From assembly GCA_029204225.1 (NCBI GenBank), contig CM055113.1, positions 27,286,592 to 27,350,591 on the forward strand: DNA of 64,000 bases, in the 5' to 3' direction. Position 1 is the first letter of the stretch; the number at the start of each line of letters is the position of its first letter. The DNA comes from Diphasiastrum complanatum. Taxonomy: Eukaryota > Streptophyta > Lycopodiopsida > Lycopodiales > Lycopodiaceae. A program made the position numbers and the translations under genes. This document shows positions 1 through 9,596 of the stretch, piece after piece. Below the pieces are notes generated by a model. The model had not been told where the DNA came from. It worked only from the letters and a program-made list of their open reading frames with translations, and searched no databases.

Positions 1-400
1 TTTGGCGTCGAAGCAACGCTAGAAAGCAAACTGGGACTCCCGACGCACCAGCACAGGCCCTAGCGCCAGAGCCCGGAGAGCAGCCACCAACCCACCCTGT
101 GCATTCCGACGCCAGCGCTAGGCAGCGGGCACCTTGACCTACAGCGGCCGGTGCTGGCGGGACGTGGGTTGCAACATTTCTAAGGGTGGGCCTAGTAATG
201 CAATCCCCGCAAGGCACCGGGATCAGGCTCGGTGCCACAAAAGCGTGATAGGGAGCCATCGACATCGTCCTGCATGCAGACAGCCTCCAGGCACCATCCC
301 CCTCCATGGCTCCGACGCAATGTTCTGCAGCTCTCCGGGGGACGTCAACTCGAGAGTTGTGGGTGATTTGTGTGCGAAATATTAAAAGAGAGAGAGACCC
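1..400. other. GC-rich stretch, no gene recognised
   Basis: This segment is much richer in GC than the AT-rich remainder and ends just before a (GA)n tract. Short open frames cross it on the plus strand, but they carry no domain and no start context that I trust. It could be the edge of a GC-rich repeat or spacer that begins outside the window. I could not assign it to a known RNA gene. Confidence 0.3.
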
Positions 401-463
401 GTCAAAGCGCCTGTCGGCCATCACCACTAGTGGAATGTGTCAGTGGGATGGTCCATCTGGCAA

Positions 464-490
464 AGAGAGAGAGAGAGAGAGAGAGAGAAG

Positions 491-580
<90 letters not shown>
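464..580. repeat. (GA)n microsatellite, interrupted
   Basis: Long GA/AG dinucleotide run with a few interruptions, flanked by single-copy-looking sequence. All frames through it read as Arg-Glu or Ser-Leu repeats, so the open frames here are artefacts of the repeat. Confidence 0.95.
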
Positions 581-582
<2 letters not shown>

Positions 583-854
583 CCATTTGTCCCATAAGTC
601 TTTATGGAACTTGACAATAGCAAAAAAAACATAAATAAACCCCCCACAATGCTTATTTACATTGTCTTTTGAAATTTTTAGGCTTTCTTTTATCAGAGTG
701 AATTGCTACCTATTTCAAATTCTTTTACTCCTACAATATGGTAAAATTTTTTTGCTTTCTCCATGTCTTTTTCGTTAAATCTAATCTTCTAAGTTAAGTA
801 GTGTGGTTGGGGAGAAGTTAAAAAAAAACCTTTTGTTTTAAATGCTTTCTTATA

Positions 855-1034
855 AATTCTTCCCCCCCTCCCTCGCCCACCGCCGTGGAGGGTGGGTGGG
901 TGGGGGGGTGTCTAACAAAAAAAAACTATTTTTTATATTCCCCTCTCCCCGGTCCACCCCTTGCGGCGGGTGGGTGGGGAGATTAAACCTTCTCTTAAAT
1001 TTAGAAAATTTAAGTTTAACAAGGGGGGGGGGGG
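855..1034. other. G-rich blocks with potential hairpins or G-quadruplexes
   Basis: Two blocks pair a C-rich half with a G-rich half (about 863-910 and 945-980), followed by a run of about 12 G near 1023-1034. The first block has at least four runs of three or more G separated by single T, which fits a G-quadruplex consensus. No coding function is supported. Confidence 0.5.
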
Positions 1035-1105
1035 TTTACTTTTTTCTAATTTAAAGACCTTCATCACATATGAGATAATATATGGTTATATATTCATATA
1101 TATAG

Positions 1106-1137
<32 letters not shown>
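1106..1137. repeat. (TA)n microsatellite
   Basis: Short uninterrupted TA run inside a wider AT-rich stretch of about 1060-1180. Confidence 0.9.
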
Positions 1138-1140
<3 letters not shown>

Positions 1141-1235
1141 ATAAACTCATATATATACTTTCATATATATAATATATATATTAAAAACTTTATGTTTTCG
1201 TCTTCTCATACGGATGTGGTTTATGTGTTGAGCAT

Positions 1236-1703
1236 TTGCAAGCTTTTTACGCAGCAGAAGAGACTGTCCTCATGTCCGTTGGTGATGCGAATCCAATTTT
1301 TTTTACAAAGGCATGGAAAATTGTTCAAAAGCCTTTTTCCAGCGGCCAGTACATGAAACTCTTCGTCGTTGTCTCCAAAGTATCAGTTGGTGAGCCTGGA
1401 TTTTCGATGGAGGATGTTGAAACTATAGGTGTGGTGCGGGCAATTATAATGTCTGAAACCATGCTGATTGAAAGGAGTGAATTCATGACCCGGGGTTCTA
1501 ATGGAGAAGAACGCCATTTTGTTCTGTCTTGTTCGGATACAGTGCATTATACGGAGGAACCCGAAATTCATGACTCAACTGGTGCATTGGGTAGATATCA
1601 TGGAAATTTACTCGATGGGATGATTGCTCTTCAAAACTTGCATGAAATGATGCGAGAACGTGAAGAAACAATGATGGAGACAACTGAAATTGCACGGTCG
1701 TAG
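1236..1703 (+). CDS. Unrecognised coding fragment (155 aa from first Met)
   Basis: An open frame with varied amino-acid composition, unlike its low-complexity surroundings. The same frame stays open for some codons upstream of the first Met, so that Met may be internal and this may be an exon. I recognise no family. The region has mixed acidic and hydrophobic stretches and ends in a Glu/Met-rich tail. Just after the stop another frame reads a basic stretch (about 1770-1830), suggesting that the frame is broken there or that an intron lies between this piece and the next ORF. It may belong to a decayed host gene or to the N-terminal part of the element whose RT follows. Function unknown. Confidence 0.35.
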   Translation: MQAFYAAEETVLMSVGDANPIFFTKAWKIVQKPFSSGQYMKLFVVVSKVSVGEPGFSMEDVETIGVVRAIIMSETMLIERSEFMTRGSNGEERHFVLSCSDTVHYTEEPEIHDSTGALGRYHGNLLDGMIALQNLHEMMREREETMMETTEIARS

Positions 1704-1852
1704 TCAGCAAGCTGAGAGGATCAGAAGTGGTATTATTCTCTGAGATAGAAACCGGCACCATCCTCAGCTCCAACTCTATTTGGAGGTAGAAAGAAAGCAC
1801 GACAAAAAGTTATATCAAAACGACGCCACCTAGAAGACTAAATTTCTGTTGG

Positions 1853-2275
1853 TTGAAGGACAGCAAGCCGGTTGGACAGGCTAGAAAACGTCCGCTAGAG
1901 CCAAGGGTTGATCTGATTGGATCAATATCTGGAAGCCTCTACGAGATTGTATCATCCTCCGATAATAATGATGCATTGGGTGAGTTTGAGGTGGAAACAA
2001 ATGTCAATCTCGATGCATATTCCTCTGATGATATTGGTTACGTTTGGAGCAAGCATATGTATCAAATTGAGTCAAAGAATATTTGTCGAGCCTTGCTTTT
2101 TATGAACCAACGTGCCCTTGATTTTTCTCTTGCTGAGCAGTTGTATCAATCAGTTTGCATGACAAATGGGCCGGCACCTACTTTCATCAATGTCACAATG
2201 CGGTCGATTTCTTTCAAGAGTGGAGATGAACCTGAGGTTTTGTTCGACAGTCCAGAGAAGTTTTTAAAGATGTAA
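1853..2275 (+). CDS. Unrecognised coding fragment (140 aa)
   Basis: Open frame in the same direction as the preceding fragment. It opens with a basic Lys/Arg segment, then an acidic Asp/Ser/Glu-rich middle (about residues 38-62), then a Cys/Phe-containing second half. No catalytic motif or known domain is visible. Spacing and direction suggest that it belongs with the fragment ending at 1703 as parts of one decayed gene, and the LINE-type RT relic starts shortly after it. It could be an ORF upstream of that RT or an unrelated host exon. Homology is undetermined. Confidence 0.35.
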   Translation: MKDSKPVGQARKRPLEPRVDLIGSISGSLYEIVSSSDNNDALGEFEVETNVNLDAYSSDDIGYVWSKHMYQIESKNICRALLFMNQRALDFSLAEQLYQSVCMTNGPAPTFINVTMRSISFKSGDEPEVLFDSPEKFLKM

Positions 2276-2309
2276 ATTATGTCCTCATTTCAATTGCGTC
2301 TTTTTTACC

Positions 2310-3742
2310 TTGTTTGGACGTACAAAGAGCTCTTCGAGTGTCTTTAACCCGTTAAGCTACCAACCCTTTTTAAATTGCTGCTTGGCATGCCCTTTTTCTC
2401 TTTTCCCAATGGTGTTTTTCTCTTCTGCTTACAAGTGGTGAAGCTAATCATTGAAAAACTCGTAATAGAATTCTGAATCAGCATTTCATGTCAGGTGATT
2501 GAGAAAATTTACAGAAGGAGCTTTTTCTTCATTGCAAATGTGCTTGTAGCAAAACGTGAGTTTGTTACTATCTCGGACTTTGCATCCATTTCTATTCATA
2601 GTCGTCCACATCATTGTGTTTTTCTTGGACAAGTTGGTGAACATTCTCGTGTAGCACATGCCCTTGCTCCTTCAGTTATAACAATGTCTTATTCTACTAC
2701 CATTTAGACACTAGAATGGCTTCATCCCCATGCCAGTGATATCCTCCCTTTGTTTGTAGAAGACTTTTAGCCTGACTTTGATCTCCAACTAGCAAAGGTT
2801 CATTTTATTAAAGCTTTTTTTCGCTATCATCGTCTCTGTACTGGTGGGCCTTCAGGGATGGTCTTTGAGCATCTATATGATTTTTTTTTCCCAGATGATT
2901 CACTAGTGACTCTAATCTTCTTTTCAAGGTATGCTTCTTCATTGCTTGCGGGCATATTCCTCTTTCAGTTACTAATATTTTAGGTGTCGCTTGTCTTTTA
3001 GCATTGGATAAACACTCTAGTGGTATGCATTTGATTGATAGGTGAATGTTTATACATGTTGGTTGCAAGGGTACTTTGTTTTCAATTTTGAAAAGCTTTT
3101 CATGCTCATCTTTTTTTTTTTTTTTTAGTTTGGGTGTGCTACTCCTGGTGGTTGTGACATTGTCGTTCATGCTTTATGAGCTATTTTGGATCTTCATCCT
3201 GATTAGGTGGTTTTACAAGTTGATGTTGCTAATGCTTTTAGCTCAGGATATGCTAGCCGTGCTCATTCCTTTTGTGCACTGCATCTATTCTAAAAGTACT
3301 CCTTTGTACTTTAGTCATGCTTCTCATACAAGTGATGTTACCATCATTTCTTCTATTGAAGAAACTCGATAGGGGAATCCCTTAGAATGTAGACCTCTCA
3401 TTGTTGTGGCACATTATCGTGCATTGTGTGCTATTGCTACGACATTCTCCTCCATTGTAGATGATACATTGTGAGACCTACTAGTGCTGTCATCCCATAT
3501 TTTTTGCATTTTTCGAAGTAGGTTTCCTCTCTTGAGCATACAATTAGTAGATTTAAATATGTAGCTTGGTGTCTAAAAGTCCTTCCAACTGATTTCTCCT
3601 CCCCTGTAGGTTTCATTACTCTTGAGCATGGCATTAAGGCACTTCGTGTTCTCATCGGTTCTCCTAGGTATGTTATTTCATTTTTGCAGGACTCTATGGA
3701 TGCATTCACTTATCATTCTGCTATGTTGCCAAAGTTGGGAAA
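2310..3742 (+). pseudogene. Non-LTR (LINE-type) reverse-transcriptase relic, 5' portion
   Basis: All three plus frames must be combined to follow one RT-like protein, so it is riddled with frameshifts and stops. Recognisable pieces in order are a Gly-Gly-Pro-Ser-Gly-Met-Val-Phe stretch near 2848, a block at 3120-3260 reading like the palm segment 'VVLQVDVANAFS' of non-LTR RTs, and a degraded active-site box 'VDDT' near 3462. The last part ends in 'LPKLG' directly before the LTR of copia A. The reading resumes after that element at 8319, so the two parts were one sequence before the insertion. I place it with non-LTR-type RTs seen in plant genomes; the exact clade is unknown. Non-functional. 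Confidence 0.6.
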
Positions 3743-4013
3743 TGTGAAAGATTCAACTAGTTTCCTCATATTTGTTATATTTTTTTATTTGGCATATTGA
3801 GTCCAACTTTGTTTTTAAACTTAGAGATTGACTTTTCAAAGCTCATTAGTCTAAATGTCATTTGAATAAACACTTTTCGAAAGTGTGGAAAAGTTAGAAG
3901 GTGAGTTAGAGTAGATTCAAATTTGAATATTGAGTACTTTGAATCTAGACCCAAAAATAGTAGGGTTAGCATTTTGGAGGGAAAGCCAAGTGGCCAAATA
4001 GGGTTTGGACCCA

Positions 4014-4023
4014 TTATAAAAGG
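4014..4023 (+). promoter_or_regulatory. TATA box in LTR of copia A
   Basis: TATAAAAGG sits mid-LTR and is preserved in the sister LTRs (for example 13419-13427 in B). Its place and conservation fit the U3/R promoter of the element. Confidence 0.65.
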
Positions 4024-4176
4024 ATGTCACTCGTGGAGAAAGTGATCTTCTCTCTTCTGTATCTCATTTCATGCTCATACATGGTTCTCTTGGGTTCTAC
4101 TATCCATTGGTGCACTATACTTGTGATTGCATGCAATTTTATGTGTAGAATAATCTATAGTTGCTATTTTCGGATC

Positions 4177-4186
4177 CACACGTGTG
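4177..4186. promoter_or_regulatory. CACACGTGTG palindrome (G-box core) in LTR A
   Basis: Perfect 10-bp palindrome containing CACGTG, the core bound by plant bZIP and bHLH factors. Identical copies lie in the sister LTRs at 13581-13590 and 16872-16881; the copies near 8104, 21248 and 22812 have decayed to CACACATGTG, a CpG transition. Confidence 0.6.
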
Positions 4187-4390
4187 AAATATAGTAGCTT
4201 GCTGGTTTTTTATGGAAAACAGCAGTACTTTATCATTTCATTCAAGTTTGATCAAGTTCTATTAGTGTTTGCATCTCATTTTGTGTGTAGATGCTGATTT
4301 TTCTACGTAAGTGAGATTGGTAGTTTATTTCTCTTTCTAACCAAAGATCTTTCAAGTTGATTGGATATTAAGAATCTGAAGACTTTCACA

Positions 4391-4402
4391 TGGTATCAAA
4401 GC
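4391..4402 (+). other. Primer-binding site of copia A
   Basis: TGGTATCAAAGC directly abuts the LTR end. It matches the initiator-Met tRNA 3'-end complement (TGGTATCAGAGC) used by most plant copia elements with one mismatch. Confidence 0.85.
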
Positions 4403-5004
4403 TTGTGTTTCAGATTATGAAGGAGGAAATCAAATCTATCAATGATTTGATGAAGATATCAAGTCTAGAGCATACTAGAGGGGATTCCACACCAAAACTG
4501 AGTTTTTTGCTTTTGTAGATTGGACCTTTTGTAGATCAAAATCCTATATAGGTCTATAAACTTGATCAATTCCTATTTTTGATTACACATAATGGATTTG
4601 GCTGATTTTTGGATCATTGGATTAGCATTAGTGGTGGCTAACAGATTGCATATCAAATTTTCAGCATTTGCATGTAGATTTGGAAAAGTCAATTTTTTGT
4701 GATTTTGTCAAAACTCTAATTTTGATTGTATCTCTAGATAGTGAGGTTTCTGGACTTCATTTGAGTGTGTTTTAAATTTAGGAAGTGGCAAAAGTTATTA
4801 GATTCAGGATAGATCATAGGTTGATCAAGATTCCATGATTCTATGTGTTGATTTGCTTGGTATAAGTGCTAAAAGAGAATTTGTGGGATAGTTTCAAATC
4901 TTGGTGATTTCTTTTGATAGCATTTGTTGTTGTTCAAAAGAGTGCTTTGTGCATTGAAATAGGTTGAAAAAGAAGATCGGTTCATTGCTACATGGCAACA
5001 TCAA

Positions 5005-6786
5005 TTGGAGGAAGTCAATCATAGGCTTACCTCAAGTAACTATTCATTGTGGAAAGTGAGGATGCAGTCACTTCTTGAGATGAATGTTGTTTTGGATATT
5101 GTTGTAGGTTTGGAGAAGAGAACAACAACACAACAAGATCAAGTGAGGTATGACAAGAGGGCCAAGAAGGCTCTACACATGATAAAGATGAATATTACCA
5201 ATGAGCTTCTTAAGAAAATTGGTAAGTGCACATCATCTTTAGAAGCTTGGGATTCATTGACGAAGCTTTATGAATCCAAGTCTACTTCTAGAGTGTTGAC
5301 TCTAAGAAGACAAATCTTGTTTTGTTTGCAAAATAATGAAGAAAGTCCAAGTACTGCATTGAATGATGAGTTGGCTTGCATTGATGAAAGCATTAAGGAA
5401 GGAGAGCTTATTCAAGTAATTCTTAATGGCTTGTTGGATGCTCATGCTAACTTTATTGCTATTCAAAAGACTTTGCCAAGTTTGATGGATCTTCAAGAGA
5501 TCTTGATCAATGAGGAATATAGGCTTCAAGCAAGAGGTGGATCTACATCGACACTTCAAGAGGATGCTATGTTTACAAAGGGCAAAACCAAAAGTAAGTG
5601 GTCTAAAGGGCAAGATCAAGTGGATGCCTTTTCAAGTGGAATAAAGACCTATAGATCAAATCTCAAGTGCTTCTATTGTGGCATCAAAGGACACTTTGCA
5701 AGTGATTGCTACAAGAAGAAGAGAGATCAAGGAGACAAGCAAGATAATCTTACTCTTGATGAGGATGGTCTGGATGTTCAAGACGCAAATGATGATGTTT
5801 TTGTGATGCCTTCATGTATGCTTGCTAATGATGGAGATCTAGATCCTTGGTGGATTGAAAGTGGAGCAAGTTCACACATGACCTTTCGCAAAGAGTACTT
5901 CACTTCTTTGTTGGCATATGGAGATGACAAGAGGGTGATCTACACGGCCAATGATGGTGAGTGTGCAATCAAAGGAATTGACACAATTCTTATTTCTCTC
6001 TCTACAAATAGGAATGTTCATTTGGAGGATCTCTTGTTTATTCCATCTATTACCAAGAATTTTCTTAGTGTGACTCAAATGCTAAGTAAAGGCCTCAATG
6101 TGGAGTTTGATGGAGATGCTTGTATGATCAAAAGGAAGGATGTCTTGATTGGAAAAGGTAAAAGGCAAGGGAAGTTGTTCAAACTAGATGCTTGTGTTAT
6201 TGCTAACCAAGTTGGATGTGTTGCAAGGGAGCAAATACCTATTCAAGAGGTTTGGCATGAAGGGATGGGACACCTCAACTTCAAGTCATTGGAGGTAATG
6301 GCTAGGAAGAAGATTGTGATAGGTCTTCCAAGTTCCTTAAGTGGCATCAAACGTGTTTGTGAGTCTTGTGCTTTGCCTAAGTCACATAAACTACCTTATA
6401 CTAGATCTATATCTAGATCTACAAATCCTTCTCAACTTGTACATTCGGATATTCATGGATTTACTACAATTAGCAGTAGTGGAGCTAAGATGTATGTAGC
6501 ATTTATTGATGATTTTAGTAGATTTTGTTGGATCTATCTACTAAAGAGCAAGGATGAAGTGTATGATGTCTTTATCAAGTTCAAGAATGCAAAGGAGAAC
6601 CAGTTTTCCACAAGGATCAAGTACTTAAGGAGTGACAATGGTGGCGAGTACATATCTACCAAGTTCAAGGCCTTTTGTGATGAGCATGGGATCAAGAGGG
6701 AGTGTACAACCATCCAAGGACCCCACAACAAAATGGAGTGGCTGAAAGGGAGAATAGGATTTTATGTAGAAGTGCTAAAGCTATGA
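5005..6786 (+). pseudogene. Copia A gag - protease - integrase (593-aa open frame)
   Basis: Gag starts with the UBN2/DUF4219-like pattern 'LTSSNYSLWKVRMQSLL'. A zinc knuckle CFYCGIKGHFASDC lies near residues 222-235. The protease box reads 'WWIESGASSHM' near residue 282, with Glu where the catalytic Asp is expected. Integrase has a degraded HHCC domain ('WHEGMGH' near 417, 'CESC' near 452) and core aspartates in 'SDIHG' (about 482) and 'LRSDNGGEY' (about 544). The frame breaks near 6710, before the catalytic Glu. The ancestral start is probably the ATG at 4993 (sister copies begin 'MATSIGVMLEANDR'), but a small deletion puts that ATG out of frame, so the 5005 start is only the first Met in the surviving frame. 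Confidence 0.88.
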
Positions 6787-7688
6787 GGTTAACTGCTAAT
6801 CTTGACAAACCATTTTGGGATCAAGCTTTGTTGTGCGCCAATTTCTTGTGCAATAGGATGTCGAGTGCTATTTTCGATGGAAGGACACCTTTTGAGATGC
6901 TATTCAAGAGGAAGCCGAGTGTCAACTTTCTAAGAACCTTTGGTTGCACATGCTATGTCACCATTACTCTTGATGATAGGACCAAGGGGGATCCATCTTC
7001 AAGAAGAGGTATTTTTGTTGGATATAGGGAGGTGAGTAAAGCCTACAAGGTTTACATTCCTTCTACTAACAAAGTGATTGTTGGTAGAGATGTCATCTTT
7101 GATAAGGGGAATATTCCAAAAGTGTCTTCAAGCATGATTGATAAAGGTGTGGATGGATCTAACATTCTTGATGTTGATGAAAGGGATCCTACTTTGGATG
7201 GTGATGATGATGGACCTTCGTCAAGTCAAAAGCCAAGGAGAACATCAAGGGAAAGACAAGTACCTTCAAGGCTCACATATGATCAAAAGGGTAAGCTAGT
7301 AGTTTCTAGAAATTATGTTGCTTTTCTAACATCTTTGGATGAACCTACAAGTGTAAATCAAGCAAGGAAAAAAGAGGAGTGGATCCAAGCAATGGATCTT
7401 GAGTATCAAGCTCTTATGAGGAATGGAACATGGAGATTGGTAGAGTTGCCTAAGGACAAGAAAGCTATTGGATTCAAATGGATCTTCAAGGTGAAGACAA
7501 ACCAAGATGGATCTATCAACAAGTACAAGGCAAGGTTAGTGACAAAAGGATATGCTCAACAACAAGGGATTGACTATGATGAGTCCTTTGCACCCATGGC
7601 AAAGATGGTAAGCATTCGAGTCATCATTTCACTTGCTACACTTTATGGATGGGATCTATGGAAAATGGACTTTCAAATGCATTCTTGA
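6702..7688 (+). pseudogene. Copia A integrase C-terminus and reverse transcriptase N-terminal half
   Basis: Continues the same polyprotein in another frame after a frameshift at about 6710. It opens with 'TPQQNGVAERENR', which holds the integrase catalytic Glu, followed by the conserved 'FGCTCYV' and 'GIFVGY' region. The RT begins with 'EEWIQAMDLEYQAL' and runs through 'KARLVTKGYAQQQGIDYDESFAP' (shown here only as the landmark of RT blocks 1-2). It stops at 7686, where a small deletion changes the expected metal-binding block ('MDVxNAFLNG' in the family) to 'MDFQMHS' and a stop. Confidence 0.87.
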
Positions 7689-7990
7689 ATGGTGATCTTG
7701 TACATGGAGTAGCCTGAGAGTTACATTTCATCAACAAAGCCAAATCATGTGTGTCTACTACAAAAGAGCTTGTATGGCCTTAAGCAAGCACCAAGGAGTT
7801 GGTATGCTAAGCTTAACACTTTGTTACTCTCTCAAGGCTTTGTTACAGGTTTGTTGGAAATGATGTTACCATCTTGCTAATCTATGTGGATGATATCATC
7901 TTGAGTGGTGGAGACAATCAAGATGTGGAGGATATCAAGAATGCTCTTAAGAAAGAGTTTGAGGTGCACAATCTTGGTAATTTTCATTAC
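7689..7990 (+). pseudogene. Copia A reverse transcriptase remainder with YVDD box
   Basis: Frames shift again here. Visible landmarks are 'SLYGLKQAPRSWYAK' near 7767 and the catalytic box 'LIYVDDIILSGG' starting at about 7877. Coding similarity ends abruptly at 'LGNFHY' near 7990, where LTR sequence starts in mid-element, so the rest of RT and all of RNase H are deleted. The corresponding segment of copia B (15434-15964) shows what followed. Confidence 0.83.
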
Positions 7991-8318
7991 CTCATTTCAT
8001 GCTTATACATGGTTCTCTTGGGTTCTACTATCCATTGGTGCACTATACTTGTGATTGCATGCAATTTTATGTGTAGAATGATCTATAATTGCTATTTTTG
8101 GATCCACACATGTGAAATACAGTAGCTTGCTGGTTTTGTATGGATAGCAACAGTACTTTATCATTTCATTCAAGTTTGATCAAGTTCTATTAGTGTTTGC
8201 ATCTCATTTTGTGTGTAGATGCTGATTTTTCTACGTTGGTGAGATTGGTAGTGTATTTCTCTTTCTAACCAAAGGTCTTTCAAGTTTATTGGATCTTAAG
8301 GATCTGAAAACTCTCATA
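7991..8318 (+). repeat. 3' LTR of copia A, 5'-truncated
   Basis: Matches the right half of the 5' LTR from about 4063 onward (landmark: the TACATGGTTCTCTTGGG stretch). Ends in CTCTCATA rather than CTTTCACA. Its U3, TATA box and left end are missing. Confidence 0.88.
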
Positions 8319-9596
8319 GGTAACTATAAGATTTCTTTCAGAATTCTCACTTAGTGCTTTGCCCAATGTCTTGGTTACCTTCTACATTGTGTTTCTCCTT
8401 CACCTAACATATTATCATTACTTAAAAATTTTGATGATACTTTGCTGGGAGTATTTGGTCGACTTTTAGGGCCAGACATCTTTGACATTTGTGAAGGTCA
8501 GTTTTCTAAACAACAAATTTCTCTTCTTGTTTCATTAGTTATGCCATGTCATACTGGACGTGACCCAAAAATAACTAATATCCTTGTGAGGCCTAGAACA
8601 CACTAAATGGAGTTAGTACAAGGTTTGGGATAATGTATGCATGTGTAGAGCTATCAATAGCAATTCTATGAATAGAGGATCCATGCATAGAGACTCTATT
8701 CTAGATGAATCTATGTTCATATTAGTAATGATGTTGCCGGATCTTTCAATGATTTATGATTCTAGACTACGTTTTGGTCAAAATTATTTTGAACTCGTCT
8801 TCTTTCATGTGTTGGTCTAGGTGCAGGGGCTTGGTTAGTTTCATGTCCAATTCTATCACTATTGCGACTCTTTTCTGACTTTTTTATCATTGCCCTTCAT
8901 ATCAAATTGGGACTTCCATATCTAGTGTTAAGTGGGCTCTCTAAGTGCTCATGTGAACATGTGTTGGATTTCCTGGGTACTCATCTTATGCAGTGCCCCT
9001 CAGGTTGGGATCGTATAGTCACATGATTTCATTCGTGATGTTCTTGCAGCTAATGCTCATAATAGTGGCTTCCATGTTGTTTCAAAAGCAAACACCCATT
9101 TTGCTAGGGCCATCTGGGCAGTCATCTCATCGACATGTTGACCTTGTTCTCTCATGTGAGAGCATTCGCACTCTTGGAGATGTTGTTATTGTGTATCCCT
9201 CTCTACAGCACCTTCGTCGTTCTTCCACCACACAAGAGGATGCCGCATCTTACGTAGCTCAAGAGAAGGAGAGAGATTATAATGATCATGCATCTAGTGA
9301 AGAATTCACCCCCTTTGCTTTGGGAACATATGGCCGATGATTCCTTAAAAAATTAAATGATTTTTTTTCATTATGTGTGGAGCTTGATGTGAAGCGCCAT
9401 AGACAATGTAATGTTACCATCCCTCATTACATCTTTCTATTGTCAACGTATTTCTGTTGCATTGCAACATTCACATGTGCTTTTAATCCTTCGACGAGCT
9501 CAATTTACAGGGGTGGCGAGTTCGAAGCTTTCTGCATTACCTATTATTGCAACTATTCTAGTTAGTGATTTACATCAAACAATAGGTTTTGAGTAA
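8319..9596 (+). pseudogene. Non-LTR (LINE-type) reverse-transcriptase relic, 3' portion
   Basis: Picks up the protein trail interrupted at 3742 and continues to a stop near 9596. Landmarks are 'FGRLLGPDIFDICEGQFS' near 8452, 'CPSGWDRIV' near 8994, 'ESIRTLGDVVIVYPS' near 9160, 'EEFTPFALGTYG' near 9300, and a C-terminal 'SKLSALPIIAT' near 9520. Stops and frameshifts break it throughout. It is further interrupted by a foreign LTR-like piece at 8535-8715. The 9000-9340 part is still open for 115 codons, but this is a remnant, not a separate gene. Confidence 0.58.
8535..8715 (+). repeat. LTR-like fragment shared with Ty3 element I
   Basis: About 180 bp closely resemble the start of the LTR-like sequence at 44506 (shared landmark AACACACTAAATGGAGTTAG). 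The fragment splits the LINE-type reading and lacks the rest of the LTR, so it is a truncated insertion or a residue of one. Confidence 0.7.

Larger units (their letters stand above)
3743..4390 (+). repeat. 5' LTR of copia A (648 bp)
   Basis: Begins TGTGAAAGATTC and ends GACTTTCACA, so its outer ends are inverted copies of each other. The same LTR family occurs in this window at 13148, 16438, 20813 (solo), 22606 (fragment) and 31530 (inverted). It is followed without a gap by the primer-binding site. Confidence 0.93.
3743..8318 (+). mobile_element. Ty1/copia element A, truncated at its 3' end
   Basis: Boundaries are a 5' LTR starting TGTGAAAG and ending CTTTCACA, an adjacent primer-binding site, a gag-pol region, and a partial 3' LTR. 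The 3' part of RT, all of RNase H and the first part of the 3' LTR are missing: near 7991 the sequence jumps from RT coding directly into mid-LTR. The flanks read GGAAA on the left and GGTAA on the right, a possible 5-bp target duplication with one mismatch. It sits inside the LINE-type RT relic, whose reading resumes on the far side. Confidence 0.88.

Noticed and set aside
1..400. Ribosomal RNA or rDNA spacer
   Set aside because: GC content and position next to (GA)n suggested it, but I could not match any conserved rRNA segment.
134..647. Several overlapping ORFs on both strands at 134-647
   Set aside because: They read through the (GA)n tract as Arg-Glu or Ser-Leu repeats and have no domain.
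5302..5619. Antisense ORFs within copia A gag and integrase (also at 5872-6078 and 6534-6731)
   Set aside because: Shadows of the gag-pol frame on the opposite strand.
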